The notes under the pieces are model-generated. The model did not search any database. It was not told the origin of the DNA and saw only the letters and a program-made list of their open reading frames with translations. From Atopobium sp. ICM42b (GTDB taxonomy: Bacteria; Actinomycetota; Coriobacteriia; Coriobacteriales; Atopobiaceae), in NCBI GenBank assembly GCA_000564995.1, contig JDFH01000005.1, positions 4,570 to 68,569 on the forward strand: a DNA stretch of 64,000 bases, written 5' to 3'. The position numbers and the translations under genes were made by a program. Of this stretch, positions 1 to 9,436 are shown one piece after another. Each line of letters starts with the position of its first letter. Positions within the stretch are counted from its first letter, which is position 1.

Positions 1-1152
1 TGCCCAGTAAGGCCAAAGCATAGAACCTGGTGCATCCTCTTTCCAGTTAACACCCTGGAAGACAATGGAAACGATAGTTGCAGGATCAACAACCTGGCAG
101 AATGCCTTACGAACTGCAACATCCTGAAGAGCACCGCGAGTAGAGTTAAGCTCGATAACAGCAATAGACATACCAAGACCACGACGAATCTGAGCCTTAT
201 CACCAAGACCGGTGAAGTTAGAGAGGAGCTCAGCAGAACCTGCGACGGAAGTACCAGTAGTATCAGTCTCTTCGTTCTTGAATGCGTTAATGGAAGCCTG
301 GGTATCCATCTGCTTGTAGACAAGGGTATCAAGCTTAGGAGCGTCACCCCACCACTTTGGATTTGGCTTGAAGGTTACAGCAGAGTCATCGAAAGAATCA
401 ACAATATAAGGACCAGAACCAAGCTCGTTGTGTGGCTCATTGTTGTAACCATTGTTGAAGAAGTCTGGATCCTGAAGCTTTGGGTGCAGAGCATAGCTCA
501 AGATGCTCTCGATTGGATAGACTGCCTCCTTCATGGTAATAACAGCAGTCTTAGCAGTATCACCCTGCTCAACAGACTCATACTTGTCATAACCATCAGT
601 TGAAGAAACCGCAAACTTTTTATTCTGACCACACATAGTGATGAATGCGGTCTGAATTGCGGTCCAATCAATAGCGGTACCATCGTTGAAGGTGGCCTGA
701 TCAGTGAAGGTCAGGGTAGCAACCTGTTTGCCGTCCTTCTCCTCTACCTTGAAGTCCTTGATGTAATCCTTGTTTGGCTCAAACTTATCGCCATCAGCAT
801 TGTTAAGGAACAGGTCACGAGGGTTGATAAGACCGTGAAGGATGTTCATGTAAGAGGTATTACCAGCAAGTTGGTAATAATTCCACTGTGGACCAATCTC
901 GTTGATTGGCTGAGTCAGAGTACCGCCATCCTTAACCTCATCACGAGACTTAGGATTGTTGTACGTCTTGCCCTTCTCTGGAAGTGGAAGCTGATCCAGA
1001 GGAGTGTTTGCAGGAGAGCCGTCCTGTGGCTCAGTACCTGTGGTGGTAGAGCTGCTCTGAGGATTTGATGGAGCACAACCAGCAAGGCCAAGACCTGCGG
1101 CGGTGATTCCAGTCAGAGCAAAGAACGAACGACGGGAAAAACTGTCAGCCAT
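1..1152 (-). CDS. ABC transporter substrate-binding lipoprotein, peptide type (C-terminus outside window)
   Basis: Reading from the ATG at 1152, 384 codons stay open to the window edge, so the C-terminus is missing. The N-terminus has SRRSFF, a Tat-like twin arginine, a hydrophobic stretch and the lipobox LAGC, so this should be a membrane-anchored lipoprotein. The body has features of family-5 solute-binding proteins (FNDGTAIDW near residue 160, later GSGPY and FKPNPKWWGD). It is probably the binding protein for the permease/ATPase operon just upstream (1325-5428), but a terminator at 1266-1302 separates the two units, so it is likely transcribed from its own promoter. A TATAGT-like -10 box lies near 1194-1199. 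The ligand is unknown; oligopeptides are the default guess. Confidence 0.85.
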   Translation of the reverse strand, partial: MADSFSRRSFFALTGITAAGLGLAGCAPSNPQSSSTTTGTEPQDGSPANTPLDQLPLPEKGKTYNNPKSRDEVKDGGTLTQPINEIGPQWNYYQLAGNTSYMNILHGLINPRDLFLNNADGDKFEPNKDYIKDFKVEEKDGKQVATLTFTDQATFNDGTAIDWTAIQTAFITMCGQNKKFAVSSTDGYDKYESVEQGDTAKTAVITMKEAVYPIESILSYALHPKLQDPDFFNNGYNNEPHNELGSGPYIVDSFDDSAVTFKPNPKWWGDAPKLDTLVYKQMDTQASINAFKNEETDTTGTSVAGSAELLSNFTGLGDKAQIRRGLGMSIAVIELNSTRGALQDVAVRKAFCQVVDPATIVSIVFQGVNWKEDAPGSMLWPYWA

Positions 1153-1265
1153 ATGATCACCCATTTCGTTAAAGGCCTACAGATATTCACTTAACTATAC
1201 GAAATTGCCTGAAAATACTCCATAGCAGAAACATTCCCGTAACAACCTCGTTCACTATTTGTAAC

Positions 1266-1302
1266 AAAGAAAAACCCACACCTAGTTTTAAGTGCGGGTT
1301 TT
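1266..1302 (-). terminator. Rho-independent terminator after the fused ATPase gene
   Basis: An 11-bp stem (1271-1281 with 1292-1302, one G-U pair) is followed on the minus strand by a T-rich run. It lies 23 bp beyond the stop of the double ATPase gene and isolates the following binding-protein gene. Confidence 0.75.
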
Positions 1303-1324
1303 CAGAAAATTTATTGAATCTTTG

Positions 1325-3358
1325 TTACTCGTTAGAGATGTGAGTAGCAGGAACCAGCTTACCATCCTGATAAATCATGCGCTCACGGGTACGCTCAATC
1401 TTTGGATCAGGAATTGGAATAGCCGAGAGAAGCGCCTTAGTGTAAGGATCTTGTGGGTTAGTAAAGACGTCTTCAGTCTCACCGTACTCAACAATCTTGC
1501 CCAGGTGCATAACAGCAACCGTGTCAGAAATATGACGAATAACAGCAAGATCGTGAGCAACAAAGAGATAAGAAATCTTCAACTGAACCTGAAGATCCTC
1601 AAGGAGGTTAATAATACCTGCCTGAATGGAAACGTCCAGAGATGCAATTGGCTCGTCCAAGAGAAGAATCTTTGGACTTGTTGCAAGAGCACGAGCAATA
1701 GCAATACGCTGACGCTGACCACCAGAGAACTGGGATGGGAAGCGGTCAACATAGTCTGGGTTGATACCAACCAGACGCATAAGCTCGCCAATACGAGTAT
1801 TAATATCCTCTTTGTTCCAACCCTGTGCCTGAAGTGGCTCAGCCAAAACGTCATAGACAGGCATACGTGGGTCCAGAGAACTCATTGGATCCTGGAAGAT
1901 AACCTGAAGATCTTTACGCAGCTCTCTACGCTGTGCAGCGTTCTTAAGCTCAGCAACATCTTTGCCAAGGACCGTAATACGACCATCCTCAGGCTTCAGC
2001 AAATCCATAATCTGCATCAGAGTTGTTGATTTACCAGAACCGGACTCACCAACCAGTGCAAGAGTTTCTCCCTCATGGATCTCAAAGCTTGCACGGTCAA
2101 CAGCAGTCATAGTGCCCTTGCTGCGCCTAATAAAGCCCTTACCCTGAACAGGGAAAGTCTTGGTAAGATTCTCAACCTTGAGTACAACAGGACGCTCGTT
2201 ACGAGGTACATCAACCCACTTTGGAAGGATTGGCTCAAAGTCTGGATACACCTCAGCGTAAGTGAGGTTCTTCTCGCAAATCTCCTGAAGGTGATGGCAA
2301 GATGCCAAGTGACCCTCGGCAGCATTTGCAGGAAGCAGCACTGGCTCTTTCTTGGAGCATTCCTCGGTAGCCATAGGACAACGTGGGTTAAAAGGACAAC
2401 CAGTTGGAATAGCAGCAAGTGATGGTGGATTGCCCTTAATAGGAACAAGCCTATGCTCTGCCTGAAGGTGAGGTTTTGGAACAGCACCCAGAAGGCCCAT
2501 GGTATAAGGATGACGAGGCTCAGCAAAAAGCGTATCAACACTTGCGCGCTCTACGCCACGACCTGCATACATAACCATAATGTCATCAGCGGTACCTGCA
2601 ACAACACCAAGGTCGTGAGTAATCAGAACAACTGCTGCGCCCGTCTCTTTCTGTGCAACCTTCAAGACGTCAAGAATCTGAGCCTGAATAGTTACGTCAA
2701 GAGCGGTGGTTGGCTCGTCTGCAATGATGATGTCAGGATTGTTTGCAATTGCAATTGCGATAACAACACGCTGGCGCATACCACCAGAGAACTCATGTGG
2801 GAAAGAATCCAGACGATTCTCTGGATCAGTAATACCAACAATGGAGAGAAGCTCAATACAACGCTTACGAACGTCTGACCTGCTCATATGAGGATTGTGG
2901 GTAAGCAGAGCCTCTGCAAGCTGATCTCCAATAGAGAACATTGGGGTCAAAGCAGACAGTGGATCCTGGAAAATCATAGAAATCTTAGTACCACGAAGCT
3001 CTGACATCTCTTCGTCGGTCTTACCAATGAGCTCCTCATTACCAAGCTTAATAGAGCCGGTAACGTGAGCATTGTCATCAAGAAGACCAATAAGAGACAG
3101 AGCGGTTACTGATTTACCAGAGCCAGACTCACCTACGATACCAAGAGTACGGCCGCCCCAAAGGTCAAAGTTAACACCGCGAACTGCGTCTACACGACCA
3201 GCCTCAGTATTAAAGGAAACCTTAAGGTTACGAACAGAAAGAACTGGATCTCCTGTTGGAGCACCCTTTGGACCGTTTGACTCAAGCAGCTCGTAGCGAA
3301 GGACATCGTCCATCTCTACACTTCCCTGCTTTGTTGAAGTAGTAGTAGTGTCAGACAT
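1325..3358 (-). CDS. Fused oligopeptide ABC transporter ATPase (OppD-OppF fusion)
   Basis: 677 aa, about twice a normal ABC ATPase. The first half has Walker A GESGSGKS, signature FSGGMRQR and Walker B IIIADEPTTALD. The second half repeats the set ([28 protein letters not shown]). Between them lies the Cys-containing segment typical of the OppD C-terminus (CPFNPRCP). The protein supplies both nucleotide-binding domains of a peptide importer on the cytoplasmic face. Its ATG overlaps the stop of the upstream permease gene by one base (TAATG), indicating translational coupling. Separate OppD and OppF genes are the usual arrangement; the fusion is clear in the sequence, the substrate is not. Confidence 0.93.
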   Translation of the reverse strand: MSDTTTTSTKQGSVEMDDVLRYELLESNGPKGAPTGDPVLSVRNLKVSFNTEAGRVDAVRGVNFDLWGGRTLGIVGESGSGKSVTALSLIGLLDDNAHVTGSIKLGNEELIGKTDEEMSELRGTKISMIFQDPLSALTPMFSIGDQLAEALLTHNPHMSRSDVRKRCIELLSIVGITDPENRLDSFPHEFSGGMRQRVVIAIAIANNPDIIIADEPTTALDVTIQAQILDVLKVAQKETGAAVVLITHDLGVVAGTADDIMVMYAGRGVERASVDTLFAEPRHPYTMGLLGAVPKPHLQAEHRLVPIKGNPPSLAAIPTGCPFNPRCPMATEECSKKEPVLLPANAAEGHLASCHHLQEICEKNLTYAEVYPDFEPILPKWVDVPRNERPVVLKVENLTKTFPVQGKGFIRRSKGTMTAVDRASFEIHEGETLALVGESGSGKSTTLMQIMDLLKPEDGRITVLGKDVAELKNAAQRRELRKDLQVIFQDPMSSLDPRMPVYDVLAEPLQAQGWNKEDINTRIGELMRLVGINPDYVDRFPSQFSGGQRQRIAIARALATSPKILLLDEPIASLDVSIQAGIINLLEDLQVQLKISYLFVAHDLAVIRHISDTVAVMHLGKIVEYGETEDVFTNPQDPYTKALLSAIPIPDPKIERTRERMIYQDGKLVPATHISNE

Positions 3359-4425
3359 TATGCACGCTCCGTAGTTTCTTCAGAAACGATGCTACCCTCA
3401 AGATCGCCGAGCTGAGCGTCATCCTTGGAAGAATCCTCTTCCTGATCTTTGACGCTACCAGCAGCGCGTGAATAAGGGTCAAAGGCATCGCGAAGGCCAT
3501 CGCCGATGAGCTGCAGGCCAACACAAACAACAATCAGAAATGCCGATGGAATCAGAATCATCCATGGAGTAGTAAGCATTGCAGAAGAACCAGCACTCAG
3601 AAGGTAACCAAGAGAAGTATCTGGTGCTTTGATACCAAGACCCAAGAAGCTGAATGCAGTCTCAGAGTTTACGCCGCCAATAACAGCCAAGACCAAGTCA
3701 ATAATAAGAATTGAACCAAGGTTTGGAATAAGGTGACGAACAATGATGGTAAATGGTGGAACACCCATATACTTAGCAGCCTTGACGTAATCTCTCTCAC
3801 GCAAAGACAGAGCCATGGTGCGGATAGTACGCGCGCGGCCAATCCAACCAAAAGCAGTCAGACCAAAGATAAGCATGAGCCAACCAGACTCACCACCTGC
3901 TGCACGAACAATCATAGCAACCAGCAAGAAGCTAGGAATGACCATGAGCATATCAAGAAGCCACATACCAATCTTCTCTGGAATGCCGCGGACATAGGCA
4001 ATGGCAGTACCAATAATTGCAGAGATGATAGTAGTCAAGATTGCGTAGCTAATACCAATGGTCAACGAACGACCAAGGCCGTGGACAACGCAGGCATACA
4101 GGTCAATGCCAGCACCATCAGTACCAAACCAATGCTTTGCATTAGGAGCCATGTTAATTGCAGTAAAGTCAGCATCTGTGTAATTAAACGGAGTGGCATA
4201 TGGTCCAAAAACTGCAATGAGAACCATAATTCCAAGAATAATCAAACCGATTACTGCAGAACGCTGGCGGAAGAAACGCCTTGCAATCAGGCCAGCATAG
4301 CTAATTCTTTTAACTTCTTTATTGTCAGACTTAGCATCTGCCTGAAGCTCACGCTCAGCGTTAGTAAGACCTGCATCAATGGAGACGTTTTTCTCGTCTT
4401 TGTTCTGAAGCTCTTCTTTAGACAT
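3358..4425 (-). CDS. Peptide ABC transporter permease, OppC/DppC type
   Basis: 355 aa inner-membrane permease. It has an extended charged N-terminus (about 45 residues), then a first membrane segment (AVIGLIILGIMVLIAVFG), the extracytoplasmic loop typical of OppC proteins (HWFGTDGAGIDL) and the cytoplasmic EAA loop (YVKAAKYMGVPP). The tail after about residue 320 is acidic. A strong AGGAGG lies 5-6 bases before the ATG. It pairs with the OppB-type permease 10 bp upstream and the ATPase fusion downstream to form the membrane channel of an importer, probably for oligopeptides. Confidence 0.92.
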   Translation of the reverse strand: MSKEELQNKDEKNVSIDAGLTNAERELQADAKSDNKEVKRISYAGLIARRFFRQRSAVIGLIILGIMVLIAVFGPYATPFNYTDADFTAINMAPNAKHWFGTDGAGIDLYACVVHGLGRSLTIGISYAILTTIISAIIGTAIAYVRGIPEKIGMWLLDMLMVIPSFLLVAMIVRAAGGESGWLMLIFGLTAFGWIGRARTIRTMALSLRERDYVKAAKYMGVPPFTIIVRHLIPNLGSILIIDLVLAVIGGVNSETAFSFLGLGIKAPDTSLGYLLSAGSSAMLTTPWMILIPSAFLIVVCVGLQLIGDGLRDAFDPYSRAAGSVKDQEEDSSKDDAQLGDLEGSIVSEETTERA

Positions 4426-4435
4426 GTCCGCCTCC

Positions 4436-5428
4436 TTAGCTCATCTTAATTCGTGGATCAAGAGCAGCAGCAAAGAGGTCAGCCAGAAGAGCGCCAACAA
4501 GAGTCATTGCGCCAGAGAATGCTGCAACTGCAACTGCACCGTGAATATTGTTGTTGTTAATACAGTTAATGAAGTACTCACCAAGACCGTGAATTGCAAA
4601 GACCTTCTCGGTCATAACAGCACCTGTGAAGATACCTGCAAGAGAGAAAGCAACTGAAACAGCGGTTGGAATCAAAGAAACGCGAAGAGCGTGCTTACGA
4701 ATTGCCTTCTTACGAGTAAGTCCCTTTGCGCGAGCAGTACGGACATAGTCTGCGTGCATCTCGTCAAGCAGGTACGTACGCTGAGAGAGGTGGTAACCAA
4801 CGGAGCTTACGATAGTAAGAACAATGGTTGGAAGAATAATGTGCTGGAGGAAGTCAATGAGCCAAGTGAAGAAGTTTCCGGTATCTCCACTGGAAAGATC
4901 GGTAACGTAGAAAATACGAGAACCGGCACGTGCGTTAATCTCGATTGCTGCAAAAACAATCAAGATTGCCATAACAACGGTTGGAATAACCAGCAAAACC
5001 GAAGCAACACCACTTAAGAAGCGGTCCTGCCACTGATACTGACGTTGGGCGGTATAAACGCCCAGGCTAACACCAATAACAACTGACAAAATAGTTGCTG
5101 GAGTCATGAGCTCAATGGAAGCCATAAACTTTGAGCTCATCTCACGGTTAACATTATCGCCTGTTGGAGTCATACCAAGATCAAACTTGGTAAATAGATT
5201 GGTAACCCAAACCTGATAACGTTCAATAACTGGAGTCTTATCATTCAGATTAGTCCTATACAGGTTTTCCTCAATAGACTCCTGTGGAGGACGTGGAGTA
5301 CGCTGCTCAAAGTTGGAGCGTGGGTTCATAAATGATGATGCGAGGAAGAATGTGAGCGAAGTTGCAACAAAAATCATCACAATGTAGCTCAAAATCCTCT
5401 TTGTAACGTACCAAACAAACCGTGCCAT
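4436..5428 (-). CDS. Peptide ABC transporter permease, OppB/DppB type
   Basis: 330 aa, first gene of the operon. The N-terminus YVTKRILSYIVMIFVATSLTF is a typical OppB first membrane segment. The EAA loop is visible as YVRTARAKGLTRKKAIRKH, and GEYFINCINNNN lies near the C-terminus. The central loop (about residues 35-105) is longer than in classic OppB. A GAGGAG ribosome-binding site precedes the ATG. It forms a heterodimeric channel with the OppC-type partner that follows. Confidence 0.92.
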   Translation of the reverse strand: MARFVWYVTKRILSYIVMIFVATSLTFFLASSFMNPRSNFEQRTPRPPQESIEENLYRTNLNDKTPVIERYQVWVTNLFTKFDLGMTPTGDNVNREMSSKFMASIELMTPATILSVVIGVSLGVYTAQRQYQWQDRFLSGVASVLLVIPTVVMAILIVFAAIEINARAGSRIFYVTDLSSGDTGNFFTWLIDFLQHIILPTIVLTIVSSVGYHLSQRTYLLDEMHADYVRTARAKGLTRKKAIRKHALRVSLIPTAVSVAFSLAGIFTGAVMTEKVFAIHGLGEYFINCINNNNIHGAVAVAAFSGAMTLVGALLADLFAAALDPRIKMS

Positions 5429-5793
5429 TGACTCTCCTCACCGCCTTGCGCTTATCCACCCGATAAGCGAGGTTTTCTCGGTATGGCAACCTAGCATTCC
5501 TACAACAAACATGCCGTGAATACACAGCAAAGTGCAATTTTACCATGGATAAGCTGCTTAACCCAAAAAATATCTCTTAGATAAGCAAGATTATGCATAC
5601 CAATCCCAGTAAAACGTATCCACATATAATGACTGTTTGACTCCAGCGTACAGGTCACAATCAAATTTGTTTACATATGAGAAACGTTATTGAAAATTCT
5701 GTTAAGAAGTAACAGATAACTTCTATCTGCCGCACACTGCTTTTTTTGCTGGTATTCCTAACAGCAAATTTTCACATACTCCGCAGACTACGA
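5429..5793 (-). promoter_or_regulatory. Intergenic region upstream of the first peptide-transporter operon
   Basis: About 365 AT-rich bases between the secG terminator and oppB. No convincing gene. It should carry the operon promoter; a CATAAT -10-like hexamer is visible on the minus strand near 5591-5596. A small dyad (AGAAGT 5705-5710 with ACTTCT 5719-5724) could be an operator but is weak. Confidence 0.35.
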
Positions 5794-5827
5794 ATAAAAA
5801 ATGCCGAGAAACTCGGGTTTCTCGGCA
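5794..5827 (-). terminator. Rho-independent terminator of secG
   Basis: Perfect 10-bp stem (5802-5811 with 5818-5827, loop CTCGGG) followed on the minus strand by seven T residues. It lies 26 bp after the secG stop and closes the glycolytic/secG block. Confidence 0.9.
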
Positions 5828-5853
5828 GGTAATTCAAAAGTAAAAGGAGCTGC

Positions 5854-6105
5854 TTAGCCAATAGCGCCAACAGGGAACGTCAAAGCCATCACAATAGCAC
5901 AGACCAAGAAGATGGTTGTAGTGATGACGGTAAGGCGATCAAGGTTCTTCTCCATAATGCCTGAACCAGCGCTTGCGTTATACATAGATGCAGCAATCAT
6001 GTCAGAAACGCCGGTGCCCTTTCCGGAGTGTGCCAAAACAAGCAGCACCGTCAAAATGCCAGAAAGTACAAACAGCACTAAAAGAATTGTATTCAGAACG
6101 CCCAC
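5854..6105 (-). CDS. secG: Protein-export membrane protein SecG
   Basis: 83 aa with two hydrophobic segments (about residues 5-23 and 58-78) and the conserved region SGKGTGVSDMI between them, as in SecG. SecG is a small auxiliary subunit of the SecYEG translocon. The start is a GTG preceded by AGGGGG. It sits after gap-pgk-tpiA as in many actinobacteria. A likely terminator (6160-6206) separates it from tpiA, so it may have its own promoter. Confidence 0.92.
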   Translation of the reverse strand: MGVLNTILLVLFVLSGILTVLLVLAHSGKGTGVSDMIAASMYNASAGSGIMEKNLDRLTVITTTIFLVCAIVMALTFPVGAIG

Positions 6106-6123
6106 GAGGTTCCCCCTCTTGCT

Positions 6124-6131
6124 GGCGAGAA
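6124..6131 (+). repeat. Dispersed motif GGCGAGAA, intergenic copy
   Basis: Copy of the octamer found 22 times in the window, here in the extended form GGCGAGAAGATC. It lies between tpiA and secG, outside coding sequence, so codon use does not explain it. Confidence 0.55.
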
Positions 6132-6159
6132 GATCCAGCCCTAGTTATTTTCACGTACA

Positions 6160-6206
6160 AGAGAAAAGAATAGCACACGCCACTCCCCTTTGGGAATGAC
6201 GTGTGC
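6160..6206 (-). terminator. Probable terminator of tpiA
   Basis: Imperfect stem (6173-6187 with 6192-6206, two mismatches, loop CTTT) followed on the minus strand by a T-rich stretch. It lies between the tpiA stop and secG. Confidence 0.6.
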
Positions 6207-6279
6207 CAAGTTGCAAAACAAACAAGAACTTAACAGATGGGAAAACCACCTCACCGGTGGTAAGAAGCTTTGCCAAAGT

Positions 6280-7047
6280 TTAGTTCATTGCGCTCTTTAC
6301 CATTGCAACGAAGGAATCGGCTTTGAGAGATGCGCCACCAACAAGTGCGCCGTCGACGTCCTCTTTCTCGAGGAAGCCACCAACGTTCTCTGGCTTTGCA
6401 GAACCACCGTAAAGAATACGGATACCGTCTGCAATTTCTGCGCCAAAGATCTCTACCAGGGTCTTACGGATTGCGCCGCAGACTTCCTGTGCGTCATCAG
6501 CAGTTGCAGTCATACCAGTACCAATTGCCCAGATTGGCTCATAAGCAATAACGTACTTGGAAGGATCTGTAATCTCTAGACCCTTGGTATCTGCCTTAAT
6601 CTGGTCAACAACAAACTGAACGTGAGTACCAGCGTTGCGAACCTCAAGAGACTCACCGCAGCAAGAAATAGGAACGATGTCATGAGCCATCAGTGCCTTT
6701 GCCTTGCGATTAATGTCCTCGTCGGTCTCGCCAAAGTAGCCACGACGCTCGGAGTGACCAATGATGCAGTAAGCTGCACCAACAGAGGTCAGCATCGCTG
6801 GAGAGGTCTCACCAGTAAAGGCACCAGACTCCTCCCAGTACACATTCTGTGCAGAGAGAGCAACAGAAGAGTTGGCCTGGGTAAGAACCTCAGAGACGCC
6901 CTTAAGGTCTACAAGAGGTGGAGCAATAACAACATCAACGTTTCCGGTGCCGGAAGCAAGCTGATCGACAATTCCCTGAGCAAGCTCAACGCCCTCAGCG
7001 AAAGTCTCATTCATCTTCCAGTTACCTGCGATCATACGATTACGCAT
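6280..7047 (-). CDS. tpiA: Triose-phosphate isomerase
   Basis: 255 aa, the normal length. It interconverts dihydroxyacetone phosphate and glyceraldehyde 3-phosphate in the cytoplasm. Visible motifs: RMIAGNWKMN at the N-terminus (catalytic Lys and Asn), IIGHSERR (catalytic His), AYEPIWAIGTG (catalytic Glu) and GGASLK near the C-terminus. I chose the ATG at 7047 over an upstream start at 7086 because GGAGG lies 9 bases before it and the protein then begins as the family does. It overlaps the end of pgk by 8 bp, so the two are translationally coupled. Confidence 0.96.
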   Translation of the reverse strand: MRNRMIAGNWKMNETFAEGVELAQGIVDQLASGTGNVDVVIAPPLVDLKGVSEVLTQANSSVALSAQNVYWEESGAFTGETSPAMLTSVGAAYCIIGHSERRGYFGETDEDINRKAKALMAHDIVPISCCGESLEVRNAGTHVQFVVDQIKADTKGLEITDPSKYVIAYEPIWAIGTGMTATADDAQEVCGAIRKTLVEIFGAEIADGIRILYGGSAKPENVGGFLEKEDVDGALVGGASLKADSFVAMVKSAMN

Positions 7048-8230
7048 CGAGAAGCGCCTCCACTCCTGGAAGTGCCTTACCCTCAACGAGCTCCATGGAA
7101 GCGCCGCCGCCAGTGGAAATCCAGCTCATCTTGTCAGCAAGGTGGAACTTGTTAACTGCTGCAACGGAATCGCCGCCGCCGATGATAGAGGTGCAATCAG
7201 CATCTGCAACAGCACGAGCAACAGCCTCGGTGCCCTTTGCAAACTGGTCAAACTCAAAGACGCCCATAGGACCATTCCAGAAGACGGTCTTTGCGCCCTT
7301 GATAGCCTCAGAGTAAAGCTCAACAGTCTTAGGACCAATGTCCATACCCATGCGGTCTGCAGGAATCTGATCGGAAGGAACTACCTCGCCAACAGCGTCC
7401 TCACCAAAGTGATCGGTAACAACGTTGTCAACAGGAAGCAGAATCTTAACGCCCTTCTCCTCAGCCTTCTTGAGCATCTCACCTGCGCGCTCAATCCAGT
7501 CTGGCTCCTGAAGAGAAGTACCAACGGTATAACCCTTAGCCAGGAAGAAGGTGTATGCCATACCGCCGCCGATGATAAGGGTATCAGCGGAGTCGATAAG
7601 GTGATCAAGAACACCAATCTTAGAAGAAACCTTGGAGCCACCAACGATAGCTACAAGTGGGCGCTCTGGGTTAGAGAAGATAGAGGTAAGAGTATCAACC
7701 TCTTTCTCAAGCAGGAAGCCAGCATATGCAGGAAGGTAAGCTGCTGGTCCAACAACAGAGCCCTGTGCACGGTGAGCGGTACCAAATGCATCAAGAACAA
7801 AGATGTCACCATAAGATGCAAGGGTCTTTGCAATCTCTGGATCGTTCTTCTTCTCACGCTTGTCAAAGCGGACGTTCTCAAGAACAAGAACCTCGCCGTC
7901 CTTGAGTGCGTCTACAGCCTCACGGGCCTTCTCGCCATAGGTGTCCTCAACAAACTTAACCTCGTGGCCAAGAAGCTCAGCAAGCTTCTCTGCAGCTGGG
8001 CGCAGGGAAAGCTCTGGCTGGAAGCCGGTGCCATCTGGACGACCAAGGTGGCTCATCAGGATGACCTTTGCGTTGTGGTCGAGAAGATACTGGATGGTTG
8101 GAAGTGCAGCGCGAACGCGGGTGTCGTCAGTAACAACGCCGTCCTTTAGAGGCACGTTGAAGTCAACGCGCATAAGAACGCGCTTACCATCAACATCTGC
8201 ATCGCGGACAGTCTTCTTTGTAAAAGCCAT
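7040..8230 (-). CDS. pgk: Phosphoglycerate kinase
   Basis: 396 aa, full length. It transfers phosphate from 1,3-bisphosphoglycerate to ADP. Motifs: RVDFNVPLKDG near residue 21, MSHLGRPDG near 60, and the glycine-rich nucleotide segment IIGGGDSVAA near residue 350. AAAGGAG precedes the ATG. It lies between gap and tpiA in one minus-strand operon; an intergenic stem-loop separates it from gap. Confidence 0.97.
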   Translation of the reverse strand: MAFTKKTVRDADVDGKRVLMRVDFNVPLKDGVVTDDTRVRAALPTIQYLLDHNAKVILMSHLGRPDGTGFQPELSLRPAAEKLAELLGHEVKFVEDTYGEKAREAVDALKDGEVLVLENVRFDKREKKNDPEIAKTLASYGDIFVLDAFGTAHRAQGSVVGPAAYLPAYAGFLLEKEVDTLTSIFSNPERPLVAIVGGSKVSSKIGVLDHLIDSADTLIIGGGMAYTFFLAKGYTVGTSLQEPDWIERAGEMLKKAEEKGVKILLPVDNVVTDHFGEDAVGEVVPSDQIPADRMGMDIGPKTVELYSEAIKGAKTVFWNGPMGVFEFDQFAKGTEAVARAVADADCTSIIGGGDSVAAVNKFHLADKMSWISTGGGASMELVEGKALPGVEALLDA

Positions 8231-8263
8231 GTCACTCCTTTAAATACGTTTCCAACAAAAGAA

Positions 8264-8295
8264 GGCGCGATCGCGGCAGATGCTGCGACCGCGCC
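8264..8295 (-). promoter_or_regulatory. Stem-loop between gap and pgk
   Basis: 11-bp stem with one mismatch (8264-8274 with 8285-8295), followed on the minus strand by a moderately T-rich stretch. It could be a partial terminator or an RNA-processing/stability element that sets gap expression above pgk. The sequence does not decide between these. Confidence 0.5.
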
Positions 8296-8318
8296 TAAGG
8301 CGTCTATGTAACTAGAAC

Positions 8319-9344
8319 TTAAGCAACGAACTTCTCGAAGTACTTGATGGTGCGGACCATCTGAGAAGTGTAGGAGTTCTCGTTGTCGTACCAAGAGGTG
8401 ACCTGAACAAGAGTGGTGCCATCGCCAAGGTCAGAGCACATGGTCTGGGTTGCGTCGAAGATGGAGCCGTGGGTCTCACCGACGATGTCGCGGGAAACAA
8501 TGTCATCCTCGTTGTAACCAAAGGTCTCTGGGATGGTCTCTGCATATGCCTTCATTGCAGCGTTGACCTCGTCAACGGTGACCTTCTTGTCAACAACAGC
8601 ATAGAGGTTGGTGAGGGAGCCAGTTGGCGTAGGAACGCGCTGAGCAGCACCAATAAGCTTGCCGTTGAGCTCAGGAAGAACAAGGCCGATAGCCTTAGCA
8701 GCACCAGTGGAGTTAGGAACGATGTTCTCTGCACCAGCACGGGAACGACGGAAGTTACCCTTGCGCTGTGGGCCGTCGAGGATCATCTGGTCACCAGTGT
8801 ATGCGTGAATGGTGGTCATGATACCGGACTTGATAGTTGCGAAGTCGTTGAGGCCCTTTGCCATAGGAGCAAGGCAGTTGGTGGTGCAGGAAGCTGCGGA
8901 GATGATGTTGTCATCTGCAGTGAGGGTCTCATGGTTAACGTTGAAGACGATGGTTGGGAGGTCATTGCCTGCAGGAGCAGAAATGACAACCTTCTTAGCA
9001 CCAGCGTTGATGTGAGCCTGTGCCTTGTCCTTAGAAGTGTAGAAACCGGTGCACTCAAGAACAACGTCAACGTTGAGATCGCCCCAAGGCAGGTTGTTAG
9101 CGTCTGCCTCCTTGTAAATAACAATCTCGTGACCGTCAACGATGATGGAGTGGTCAGTTGCCTCTACCTTGTGATCGCGGGAATAGTTGCCCTGAGTAGA
9201 GTCATACTTCAGAAGATATGCAAGCATCTCTGGAGAAGTAAGGTCGTTGATTGCAACAATCTCGGAACCCTCGTGACCAAACATCTGCCTAAATGCAAGG
9301 CGACCAATGCGGCCAAAACCGTTAATAGCAACCTTTACTGCCAT
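8319..9344 (-). CDS. gap: Glyceraldehyde-3-phosphate dehydrogenase, type I
   Basis: 341 aa. It oxidises glyceraldehyde 3-phosphate to 1,3-bisphosphoglycerate. The Rossmann motif INGFGRIGR is at residues 8-16, an Asp follows beta-strand 2 (AINDLT), suggesting NAD preference, and the catalytic SCTTNC has its Cys near residue 153. The ATG at 9344 is preferred over an in-frame start at 9395 because AAAGGAG lies 8 bases ahead of it. A TAAAAT -10-like box at 9414-9419 suggests a promoter between whiA and gap. Confidence 0.97.
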   Translation of the reverse strand: MAVKVAINGFGRIGRLAFRQMFGHEGSEIVAINDLTSPEMLAYLLKYDSTQGNYSRDHKVEATDHSIIVDGHEIVIYKEADANNLPWGDLNVDVVLECTGFYTSKDKAQAHINAGAKKVVISAPAGNDLPTIVFNVNHETLTADDNIISAASCTTNCLAPMAKGLNDFATIKSGIMTTIHAYTGDQMILDGPQRKGNFRRSRAGAENIVPNSTGAAKAIGLVLPELNGKLIGAAQRVPTPTGSLTNLYAVVDKKVTVDEVNAAMKAYAETIPETFGYNEDDIVSRDIVGETHGSIFDATQTMCSDLGDGTTLVQVTSWYDNENSYTSQMVRTIKYFEKFVA

Positions 9345-9436
9345 ACGTAATGCTCCTTTCGGTGACCCAGAGCCATTCTCCGGATTCATTAACATTTAAA
9401 CCGTACACCGAGTATTTTACCGCACTCGCCGATAAC

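Noticed and set aside
7142..8149. Long open frame opposite pgk (335 aa)
   Set aside because: No family resemblance and no ribosome-binding site; it is a stop-poor antisense frame caused by codon bias of a highly expressed gene.
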